A stretch of DNA of 5,690 nucleotides, from contig DAJQ01000014.1 of the NCBI GenBank assembly GCA_002496395.1, forward strand, positions 1 to 5,690, in the 5' to 3' direction. The position numbers and the translations under genes are program-made. Below are positions 1 to 5,690 of this stretch, in pieces. Every line of letters begins with the position of its first letter. The first letter of the stretch is position 1. Below the pieces are notes generated by a model. It was not told the DNA's origin and did no database searches. It saw only the letters and a program-made list of their open reading frames with translations. Origin of the DNA: Methanocorpusculaceae archaeon UBA456. GTDB lineage: Archaea; Halobacteriota; Methanomicrobia; Methanomicrobiales; Methanocorpusculaceae.

Positions 1-22
1 GTGCTAAATCATACATATCCAT
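1..22 (-). CDS. Start of a leftward gene, probably an insertion-sequence transposase (partial)
   Basis: Only the first seven codons are visible (MDMYDLA), reading off the left edge. The start is supported by a strong Shine-Dalgarno sequence (AAAGGAGA on the minus strand) about nine bases upstream of the ATG at 22-20. A second in-frame ATG follows two codons later. The gene begins about 40 bases inside what looks like an insertion-sequence end (GGCCCTGTACCAAG, read leftward from 63), which is the usual place for a transposase start. The inverted repeat resembles the CTGTAC..A..TTAG ends I recall for IS1016/IS1595-type elements, and a short acidic N-terminus would fit that family. Seven residues cannot prove it. 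An unrelated small gene is possible. Confidence 0.4.
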
Positions 23-30
23 AGCTCTGT

Positions 31-38
31 TCTCCTTT
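31..38 (-). promoter_or_regulatory. Ribosome binding site of the leftward gene
   Basis: Read on the minus strand, this is AAAGGAGA, complementary to the archaeal and bacterial 16S 3' end. It sits about nine bases from the ATG at 22. It decides the start and is the only strong Shine-Dalgarno sequence I see ahead of a gene in the window. Confidence 0.55.
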
Positions 39-40
39 TG

Positions 41-63
41 CAATTCTAACTTGGTACAGGGCC
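41..63 (-). mobile_element. Candidate terminal inverted repeat at the end of a left-hand insertion sequence
   Basis: Read leftward from 63 the sequence is GGCCCTGTACCAAGTTAG followed by AATTG, leading directly into the ribosome binding site and the start of a gene. This compact order (end, binding site, transposase start) is typical of insertion sequences. The next eight bases outside it, 64-71, are TTAATTAA. They have the length and AT-richness expected of an IS1595-type target duplication, but they are also a palindrome and could be chance. The other end of the element lies outside the window, so neither the inverted repeat nor the duplication can be confirmed here. Confidence 0.35.
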
Positions 64-90
64 TTAATTAATTTTACAGGAAAAAACTGA

Positions 91-678
91 TACTATCCTG
101 AGGATCGGGAGAGTGCTGTTACAGCTCTGGCCGAAATCCAAAGAGGATATGAAAATTTTCAAGTGAAGTACCGGATTGCAACGCTCAGGGGCAATGAGAA
201 GTTCGTTGAATGTGTCGGGAATTCCGTTGATTTTGGGGATGTACCCGCGATCCTCCTCTCTGTCAGGGATATATCCGGACAAATTAAGGCTGAAAATGCA
301 CTCAAAGAATCCGAAAAAAGGCTGAGAATGCTTTTTAAGCATACTCCGGTCTCACTGGCGGTCGTCTCTCGTGAAGGCGGTGTCTTTGTGGATGTCAATG
401 ATATGTTTGAGGAGAGTTTCGGGTACTTGCAGGATGAGGTGATCGGAAAGACCGTGGAAGAACTTGGCCTTATTGAACCTGGTTTTGAATGGGATGCCTT
501 TTACTCGGCACTCAGGGAAGGCAGGCAGGTCAGGGGCATGGAGCTCTGCTGCCGGAGACGGTCTGGCGAGATCTGCATCTGCCGTCTCTCTTCAGCTTTT
601 ATCACGCTAGATGACAGGCCCTGCATACTCTGTTCTGTGGAGGATATAACCGATATCAAGGCTGCTGATTCGGCGTAA
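91..678 (+). pseudogene. PAS-domain sensor remnant, 5'-truncated
   Basis: The frame is open from 91 (after an in-frame TGA at 88-90) to the TAA at 676-678, about 195 residues. It opens in the middle of a PAS domain: a YYPEDRE segment matches the family's usual 'HPEDRE', followed by the last strands ending in VRDISG. A linker helix (ALKESEKRLRMLF) and a second, complete PAS domain follow, at about 340-660, ending in EDITDIK. The first part of the first PAS is missing, no kinase domain follows, and the possible GTG start at 163 lies inside the PAS fold with no ribosome binding site. I therefore call it a remnant, not a small gene. A left-hand insertion sequence ends about 30-50 bases upstream and is the likely cause. 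The second PAS is rich in cysteine (codons at 547, 550, 574, 580, 622 and 631). It converges on the kinase gene that stops at 714. The ligand is unknown. Confidence 0.7.
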
Positions 679-713
679 GAGAGACTGAGGAGAGAGAGCG
701 TCCGGCCCTCCAC

Positions 714-3700
714 CTATCCCTTCCGCCACCCTCCCTCAGGCACCAGCATCTCAAATCTCGCTCCTTTCCCATACTCTCCGGTCTCCTGGATAGAAATTCC
801 GGTGATCGCCAGGATTTCACGTGAGAGGAAGAGCCCAAAACCGGTATGCTTCCCAACCCCTCGTTCGAAGATCCGCTCCTTTTCGCTGTCAGGAATGCCG
901 GGACCGTCATCTTCCCAGAGGATTGCAAGCTTTCCGTCCCGCTCCTCGCACCGAATCTCCACCCTGCCCGCCTCTTCGGCATGCCGGAGAGTATTCTCCA
1001 TGAGATTTTCAAAGACCTTCTGGATCATCGGATCGGCAAAGACGGTGAGTTTGTCGCAGAGGTACCGGATGATCGGTAGTTCTCCACCATCGATCGCCTC
1101 GATCAGGTCAGTGATCAAAAGCCAGATCGGCGACTGCACACCCAGGCTCTCATACTGGCGGGTGAACTCGATCTGGCGTTCGATGGATTTGACTGCCTCC
1201 TCGATATCGGCAAGGTATGTATCCTGCTGATCCCCCTCCTGCTCTCTCCTCAGCCAGATGTACCCGTCGATCACCATGATCTTGTTCAGGATATCGTGCC
1301 GGGTGACACTAGAGAGGATCTGGAGTTTCTTGTTGGCGGTCTGAAGTGCCTTCTCTTCCTGTTTTCGCCAGCTGATATCGATACAGGAGCCCATCATCGC
1401 AATCGGTGTGCCGGATGCGTCACGGACAAGGCTTGTGGCAAGCTCGACAATGATCTCTGACCCATCCTTTCTGGCTCCCGTCACCTCATCTGACCAACTG
1501 CCAATCTCCAGTATTGCATCGGCGATCTCCTGCCCCCTCTCTTCGGCCGTCAAGAGAGAAAGAATAGATCTGCCGATCACCTCGTCCTGATCCGATGCTC
1601 CCCACATGGCAAGGAACGCAGGGTTCGCATACGTAATCCTACCCGAAAGATCGGTGATGAGAAGGCCGTTTAATGATGCGTCGATGGCCGAACCTTTGAG
1701 AATGAGCTGTTCTTCTGCGAGTTTCCGTTCGGTGATATCTTCAAAGATTGTGGCAAACCTGCCTTCGCCGGTTTTATATGCAGAGATGATGAAGTGCATC
1801 TTCAGGGGTTGGAAATACGTCTCAAAGACTGCCGGTTCTCCCGACTGAACCACACCTGCATATTCTTCAAGATAGGGCGGATCACTCACACTGTATATCT
1901 CCCGGCTCGTCTTACCAATGATATCCCTCCAATGAACTCCAAGTACCCTCTCATATGCGGCATTGATCTCAATGATCCGGTAATCTTCCGGTTCTCCCTC
2001 CTCGTTATAGATGAGTTCATGGAGGGCTGACCCCTCGTTCATATTCATGAAGAGAGATCTGAACTTCTGCTGGCTCTCCAGAAGCGCCTTCTCGGCTTCT
2101 TTCCGCTCGGTGATATCATGGAGGACTTCGATTAACAGCTCGATCTCGCCTTTCTTATCAAGAACAGGGTTGCTTGTGCATTCCATGAACCTCCCAACTT
2201 CCGGGATATACCGCTCGACGGTCTCCTTCCGCTTCGAGAGAACCGCCTGTGTGGTGGCACAGTTCTCACAGGGGCTGCTCCGTCCGATGATCTCATAACA
2301 TCTCCTGCCCTGAATCTCCTCAGGTCTCAGGCCCAGGATCTCATATCCTGCCTTATTGTACCTGATAATGGTATGATCGGGCAGCTGTAAGCCGACAATA
2401 TCAGGGATCCCATCCAGCATCGCCTCGATGAGAAGGCTGTTTTTCCGGGCTTCCTCCTCTGCACGCTTCTGCTCTGTGACATCACGGCCAACGATGAGGA
2501 TGGCAGTGGCAACCCCATCGCTGTTTCGGAGGAACTTCATGGTATTATTCACCCAGATGATCGATCCATCCTTTCTATACGTCTCAAGATCAAGGCTGAC
2601 AACACCAACGGGTTCTCCGGATGCCTCACGTTCCATTGCCTCCTGAAACACCTGCATGGCATTTGTCAGAGACTCCGGTGCCAGCACCTCGTCAAGCGAC
2701 TGGGCAACAGCCTCTTCAGCTGTAAAACCCAGTAATGATTCCATTGACGGGCTTACATACGTGAAGCGGAGTGAGAGATCCATAATTAAGATCGTCTCGG
2801 TCATATTCTCGGTGATCAGCCTATACAGCCGTTCGCTCTTCTGTAATGCGTCTTCGCCCTCCTTCCGCCCGGTGATATCGGTATTGGTTCCAAGGAGCCG
2901 GAGAGGCATTCCCTCTGCATCACGGCCGACGATCTTTCCTCTGGCAAGGATCCATCTCCACCCCCCGTCTTTTGTCTGCATCCGGAACTCAAGCCGGAAA
3001 TTCCCCTTCCCCTGACGGATATGGTTCTGGATATATGCTTCAGCCTCCCCGACATCATCGGGGTGGATAAGCGACCTCCAGGTTGCATATGATCCCGGCA
3101 TCTCACCCGGTTCGTACCCGAGCATCGTATACCAGCGTGGACTGAAGAAGGCGTTCCCGGTTGAATAATCCCAGTCCCAGATTCCCTCATTGGCGGCATC
3201 CAGCGTGAGCCTGTACCGCTCTTCACTTTCCTGAAGTGCCTCTTCAAAACGCCTCTGCTCTGTGATGTCCCGAATGGTCTCGATCGCCCCGACGATCGCC
3301 CCGTTCTCGTCATACAGGGGGGATGCCTTGGCTGCAAGGATCGCATATCTGTCCAGGGGACGTGGCAGGGATGTCTCGGCAATGAGGATATCCCCATCCT
3401 TCCTGATGGATGCGTATTTTGAATGAAGAAGATCTTCATCAGATAAGGAGACGAGATCGATTAAGAAGGGGCGGCGCTCTCCATAAAAGGGGATCGCATA
3501 TTCATAATTGCCCTTCCCGATCATATCCTTTGCAGGAACGCCGGTCATCTCCTCGATCGCCTGGTTCCATGCGATCACAATGCCATTGGAATCAATAGCG
3601 AAGGTTGGGTCAGGGAGGAACTGGATGATATCATAGAGCCGTTTTTCGGTCTCTTTAGCGAGCTTTTCAGCATTCTTATGGGCAACAGCGGAGCGGATCA

Positions 3701-4076
3701 TATTGGTCAGCTCGGCAAACTGTGACTTCGGATCGCCGCCCTTCTGGAGGTAGAAGTCCGCACCGCTGTTTAAGGCCTCGACGACGACATCTTCCCGTCC
3801 TTTTCCGGTGAAGATGATGAACGGTATGGTATTGCCCGATTGCCTGAGGTGTTTGAGAAACGCGATCCCATCCATTCCCGGCATCTGGTAATCCGAGACG
3901 ATCGCATCAAAATGCCGGTCTCCGATGAGCCGGATCGCCTCCTCTGCATCCGGTGCCGGTGTGACGCTGATATCTCCTGTCCGCTCAAGGAAGAGCCTGC
4001 CTATCTCAAGGAGTGCAGGCTCGTCATCGACATACAGAACGGAGATCGGCTGTCCTTCAGCCCCGGTGGATTTCAT
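714..4076 (-). CDS. Hybrid sensor histidine kinase: receiver domain, six PAS domains, kinase core
   Basis: A complete 1120-residue soluble protein with no signal peptide or membrane segment. Residues 11-128 form a receiver domain with acidic pair D17/D18, phospho-acceptor D62 (SDYQMPGMDG), T90 and K112. Six PAS domains follow, at about 144-277, 284-405, 414-538, 546-659, 667-786 and 793-905. Each ends in a D-I/V-T/S type motif (D270, D400, D532, D654, D780, D900), giving a regular period of 120-132 residues. The H-box has H927 in RHDILNKIM. The ATPase domain has an N-box (NLMENTLRHA, about 1024-1033), G1 (DDGPG, 1056-1060), F-box (ERIFERG, about 1067-1073) and G2 (TGFGLFL, 1078-1084). All catalytic parts are present, so autophosphorylation from ATP at H927 is expected. 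The ATG at 4076 directly follows an in-frame TAG and begins just before the receiver, so the start is secure even without a ribosome binding site. PAS4 carries a Cys cluster (C593, C603, C606, C633). There is no output domain. The partner regulator and signal are unknown. Confidence 0.93.
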   Translation of the reverse strand: MKSTGAEGQPISVLYVDDEPALLEIGRLFLERTGDISVTPAPDAEEAIRLIGDRHFDAIVSDYQMPGMDGIAFLKHLRQSGNTIPFIIFTGKGREDVVVEALNSGADFYLQKGGDPKSQFAELTNMIRSAVAHKNAEKLAKETEKRLYDIIQFLPDPTFAIDSNGIVIAWNQAIEEMTGVPAKDMIGKGNYEYAIPFYGERRPFLIDLVSLSDEDLLHSKYASIRKDGDILIAETSLPRPLDRYAILAAKASPLYDENGAIVGAIETIRDITEQRRFEEALQESEERYRLTLDAANEGIWDWDYSTGNAFFSPRWYTMLGYEPGEMPGSYATWRSLIHPDDVGEAEAYIQNHIRQGKGNFRLEFRMQTKDGGWRWILARGKIVGRDAEGMPLRLLGTNTDITGRKEGEDALQKSERLYRLITENMTETILIMDLSLRFTYVSPSMESLLGFTAEEAVAQSLDEVLAPESLTNAMQVFQEAMEREASGEPVGVVSLDLETYRKDGSIIWVNNTMKFLRNSDGVATAILIVGRDVTEQKRAEEEARKNSLLIEAMLDGIPDIVGLQLPDHTIIRYNKAGYEILGLRPEEIQGRRCYEIIGRSSPCENCATTQAVLSKRKETVERYIPEVGRFMECTSNPVLDKKGEIELLIEVLHDITERKEAEKALLESQQKFRSLFMNMNEGSALHELIYNEEGEPEDYRIIEINAAYERVLGVHWRDIIGKTSREIYSVSDPPYLEEYAGVVQSGEPAVFETYFQPLKMHFIISAYKTGEGRFATIFEDITERKLAEEQLILKGSAIDASLNGLLITDLSGRITYANPAFLAMWGASDQDEVIGRSILSLLTAEERGQEIADAILEIGSWSDEVTGARKDGSEIIVELATSLVRDASGTPIAMMGSCIDISWRKQEEKALQTANKKLQILSSVTRHDILNKIMVIDGYIWLRREQEGDQQDTYLADIEEAVKSIERQIEFTRQYESLGVQSPIWLLITDLIEAIDGGELPIIRYLCDKLTVFADPMIQKVFENLMENTLRHAEEAGRVEIRCEERDGKLAILWEDDGPGIPDSEKERIFERGVGKHTGFGLFLSREILAITGISIQETGEYGKGARFEMLVPEGGWRKG
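726..1175 (-). repeat. Paralogous kinase-core segment, copy in the intact kinase
   Basis: This segment (residues 968-1117) matches 4162-4608 in the same orientation. By hand alignment, the last 104 residues, from ADPMIQKVF onward, agree at about 80 positions. At the DNA level, 1011-1039 is identical to 4447-4475 (29 bp), and a 20-bp block within GAGGAGCGGGACGG coding is also exact. It is a duplicated or converted gene segment, not a mobile repeat. Confidence 0.8.
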
Positions 4077-4101
4077 CTACTGTAAGATGAGCATTGAAGT
4101 T

Positions 4102-4108
4102 GAAAATA
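4102..4108 (-). promoter_or_regulatory. Weak TATA-like element upstream of the intact kinase
   Basis: On the minus strand this reads TATTTTC and lies 26-32 bases upstream of the ATG at 4076. That is the distance expected if transcription starts at or next to the start codon, giving a leaderless message, and it would fit the absence of a ribosome binding site there. The match to the archaeal TATA consensus is poor. The kinase could instead be read through from whatever lies upstream. Confidence 0.2.
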
Positions 4109-4137
4109 CCTTCTCAATCATTCAGCCTAAATGGGAA

Positions 4138-4746
4138 TCAGGAATCGCCATCAATCTTCTGCCATGCTCCGGCCGGAACCCGGATCTCAAATCGTGCTCC
4201 TTTTCCATATTCCCCGGTCTCCAGGATTGTAATCCCGGTGATTGCCAGGATCTCACGTGAGAGGAAGAGGCCAAGCCCGGTATTCTCTCCATATCCTCGC
4301 TCGAAGATCCGCTCTTTCTGGTCATCGGGAACACCCGCCCCGTCATCTTCCCATATGATCGCAAGCTGGCCGTCCCGCTCCTCGCACCGGCACTCCACCC
4401 GGCTCCCCCCTTCGGCATAGTGAATGGTGTTGTCCATCAGGTTGGAAAAGACCTTCTGGATCATCGGATCGGCAAGAATCTGGTATCCGATGCAATCGGC
4501 ATAAACGGGCAGCGTTGAATCGGAGATTGAGGCGATAAGGTCTTCGATGGCGTGCCATGCCGCTCGCTCCATCCCGAGTTCCTGATAAGTACGGGTGAAC
4601 TCGATCTGCCGCTGGATCTCATTACCTGCTCTGTCCACCTCACTGAGATATTTTGAGAGCTTTGGAGGCAGTCGTCCGGTCTTCAAAAACCACTCCTGAG
4701 AACAATTTCCACCCCTCATCACCTTTGTAGTCAACCTGCCATTCAA
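4138..4746 (-). pseudogene. Truncated histidine kinase, C-terminal part only
   Basis: The open frame runs 202 codons from a TTG at 4746 to the TGA at 4138-4140. Kinase-like sequence begins only at about residue 28-30 (near 4660-4675): KLSKYLSEVDRAG, then QIEFTRTYQELG, equivalent to the helix after the H-box. The ATPase domain is complete, with an N-box (NLMDNT, 102-107), G1 (DDGAG, 134-138), F-box (ERIFERG, 145-151) and G2 (TGLGLFL, 156-162). The phospho-acceptor histidine and all sensor domains are missing. The first 27 or so residues match no kinase sequence I recognise and probably derive from the adjacent insertion-sequence region. No credible start exists: the TTG follows an in-frame TAG, and the internal ATG at 4719 has AAAGGTG too close to it. 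The fragment might be expressed as a bare ATPase domain, but it cannot autophosphorylate. It is 61 bp upstream of the intact paralog on the same strand. Confidence 0.75.
4162..4608 (-). repeat. Paralogous kinase-core segment, copy in the truncated kinase
   Basis: Partner of 726-1175, same orientation, one codon shorter because of a gap before ADPMIQKVF. Similarity is highest across the ATP-binding domain (for example FLSREILAITGI and ETGEYGKGARFE, identical in both) and lower in the stretch just after QIEFTR. Confidence 0.8.
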
Positions 4747-4863
4747 CTATCTCTCAGCTTGTTCTTCAAGTTTACAACTCGATCCCTCTGTCATTACAGG
4801 TTTTTTCCAATGGAAGGAACCCGATCTCTATACCACACAATCCACATTCTCTGAGAATATGCT
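4676..4863. other. Junction region between the transposase gene and the kinase fragment
   Basis: About 190 bases separate the transposase stop from the first kinase-like codons. No frame on either strand gives a recognisable protein. An insertion-sequence end must lie somewhere here, but with one end visible I cannot place it or its inverted repeat. The stretch contains two short odd-centred palindromes, TTCCA-A-TGGAA at 4805-4815 and ATTCTC-T-GAGAAT at 4846-4858, and a T6 run at 4801-4806. The T run is on the plus strand, so it does not act as a U-tract for the leftward transposase message. Confidence 0.5.
4846..4858. repeat. 13-bp palindrome just downstream of the transposase gene
   Basis: ATTCTC-T-GAGAAT, six-base arms around one central base, five bases past the transposase stop. 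The loop is too short for an RNA hairpin terminator. It could be a protein-binding palindrome belonging to the element, or chance. Confidence 0.3.
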
Positions 4864-5690
4864 CTATACTCCAGCTATCGCTGTGCCACCTCCCAGATGT
4901 CTTTGGTTCAAGAACGATCCTATCCCTTTCTTGATACCCAGTTTTATATTGTGTACCATATTCACAAGTGTCCATTCACAATTGACACCCTCCAAACCAC
5001 GGGTAAGAAACGAACGGAACTTCCGGTTCTCTTTGATAATCCCAAATATTGATTCGATCATATACTTTCTCATGCCATAGAGCTTCTTTCCTGCCTCCGT
5101 GACCAGTTTAGCCCCCATAATCTGTTTTGCTACCGTCTCTTTTGTCATCCACTCACCCCTTTCTTTCAGATGCTCTTCTGCCCATGCAGCGACTGAACCA
5201 GCAATGCAGGGTACCCATGTGCTGTGCTCCCAGCAGATCCGCTGCAGTTCATGGGGATACATACAATCCTTTGAAATATCCTTCATTTTCTGTTCTCTCC
5301 ATGGAGATAGCCTCAAGTCAATCCCGGATGAATATTCGGCCATCATGTTCTCATAGGAGAAATATCCTGCATCTGCAAGAAGACAGATTTCATCGGGAGT
5401 AACCTCAAATCGTGCAGCCAGGTCATGGATCAGTTCTAATACAGGGATAAGCTGGTGCATGTCGTTCTCTTCGTTTGTTACTGAGCATCCCAGCACAAAT
5501 CCGTCTCGTGTCGAAATGGATTGAGCATTATACCCCTGAAGATAGCCGGTTCTGGACTTCATGATACGACTGTCAGGATCGGTAATGTTCGCCTTATCCG
5601 ATGGTTCCGGTGTAGATGGCGGCTGTTTTGGTTTCCTCCCGCGTTTGGCTTTTCCTGTCTCTTTCTCCTCCTCCTCACGCTGGTGTACCT
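4864..5690 (-). CDS. IS1182-like DDE transposase, C-terminal part (N-terminus beyond window)
   Basis: The frame is open from the right edge to the TAG at 4864-4866, giving 274 visible residues. The visible part begins with a charged linker (EEEEKETGKAKRGRKPK), then the family signature ANITDPDSRIMKS and QGYNAQ, which in IS1182-type transposases lies midway along the protein. Counting from the methionine at 5562, the second catalytic aspartate is probably D64 in LLADAGYFS (codon 5371-5373). The glutamate is probably E170 in MIESIFGIIKENR (codon 5053-5055), within Y162-x2-R165-x4-E170-x6-K177, which resembles the YREK motif of the IS4-related group. The end, RGLEGVNCEWTLVNMVHN, is also characteristic. 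No frameshift or stop interrupts the visible part, so it may be functional. The methionine at 5562 is internal. The first catalytic aspartate and the DNA-binding region lie off the window. Confidence 0.88.
   Translation of the reverse strand, partial: VHQREEEEKETGKAKRGRKPKQPPSTPEPSDKANITDPDSRIMKSRTGYLQGYNAQSISTRDGFVLGCSVTNEENDMHQLIPVLELIHDLAARFEVTPDEICLLADAGYFSYENMMAEYSSGIDLRLSPWREQKMKDISKDCMYPHELQRICWEHSTWVPCIAGSVAAWAEEHLKERGEWMTKETVAKQIMGAKLVTEAGKKLYGMRKYMIESIFGIIKENRKFRSFLTRGLEGVNCEWTLVNMVHNIKLGIKKGIGSFLNQRHLGGGTAIAGV

Larger units (their letters stand above)
4680..5690 (-). mobile_element. Right-hand insertion sequence, IS1182-like, partial
   Basis: Defined by the transposase at 4864-5690 plus an unknown length of downstream sequence. 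The left boundary is set only by where kinase homology resumes (about 4660-4680), so it is approximate. The right end is outside the window. Insertion here would explain why the kinase gene at 4138 has lost its H-box and sensor domains. Those lost domains may survive on the far side of the element. Confidence 0.55.

Noticed and set aside
79..90. Similarity between GGAAAAAACTGA here and GGAAAAAACCTG on the minus strand at about 4797-4808, as possible ends of one element
   Set aside because: The match is short, A-rich and imperfect, so chance is likely. Only alignment of full element ends could revive it.
163..678. A small stand-alone PAS gene starting at GTG 163
   Set aside because: The GTG is inside the conserved part of a PAS domain, there is no Shine-Dalgarno sequence, and PAS-like sequence (YYPEDRE) extends upstream in frame to 91. 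It is better read as a truncated gene.
679..713. Possible bidirectional terminator between the convergent genes
   Set aside because: The 35 bases are purine-rich then C-rich, with no stem-loop and no T-run in either direction.
802..3015. Several plus-strand open frames of 60-142 codons opposite the large kinase gene
   Set aside because: They are antisense shadows of a long, clearly conserved minus-strand gene. They show no domain signatures and are serine/arginine-rich in the way expected of a reverse-frame reading.
714..4076. Regularly spaced 'GTGATATC'-like blocks about 360-400 bp apart, which at first suggest a DNA repeat array
   Set aside because: They encode the D-I-T-E-R-K motif ending each PAS domain. 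The period is that of the protein domains and the DNA between them is not repeated. No CRISPR-like structure is present.
4772..4975. Minus-strand 67-codon frame overlapping the end of the transposase and the junction
   Set aside because: Most of it overlaps the transposase in another frame. Its tail past 4863 (ECGLCGIEIGF) matches nothing I recognise and has no ribosome binding site.

Overview
The window looks like part of a methanogenic archaeon's chromosome, most likely from the Methanomicrobiales. This is inferred from the proteins: soluble PAS-rich histidine kinases with an 'HDILN' type H-box and a downstream 'QIEFTR.Y..LG' signature are typical of that group. The base composition is moderately GC-rich, and no bacterial-style promoter is evident. 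I cannot assign a genus from the sequence alone.

Layout from left to right. Bases 1-63 look like the end of one insertion sequence: the first seven codons of a leftward gene with a good ribosome binding site, a candidate terminal inverted repeat, and a possible 8-bp target duplication. Bases 91-678 (+) are the remnant of a PAS-domain sensor that has lost its 5' part and has no kinase domain. Bases 714-4076 (-) hold the only complete gene, a 1120-residue cytoplasmic sensor kinase with an N-terminal receiver domain, six PAS domains and a C-terminal histidine kinase core. Bases 4138 to about 4675 (-) are the C-terminal part of a second, closely related kinase, which lacks its sensor domains and phospho-acceptor histidine. 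From about 4676 to the right edge lies a second insertion sequence, with a leftward transposase of the IS1182-like DDE type whose N-terminus is outside the window.

The intact kinase and the truncated one lie in tandem on the minus strand, 61 bp apart, and their catalytic domains are about 77% identical over 104 residues by hand alignment. They are therefore recent duplicates or have exchanged sequence. The left-hand PAS remnant converges on the intact kinase with 35 bp between the stops. The simplest reading is a cluster of sensory kinases eroded by insertion sequences and recombination, with one survivor. The survivor would sense an unidentified intracellular signal through its PAS array, phosphorylate H927, and either receive phosphate on D62 of its own receiver or pass it to a partner encoded elsewhere. 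It carries no output domain.

I found no tRNA, rRNA, CRISPR array, riboswitch or convincing terminator. I also found no clear evidence of a new multi-gene system. The most notable points are the unusual receiver-first kinase architecture, two cysteine-rich PAS domains, and the mobile-element junctions.
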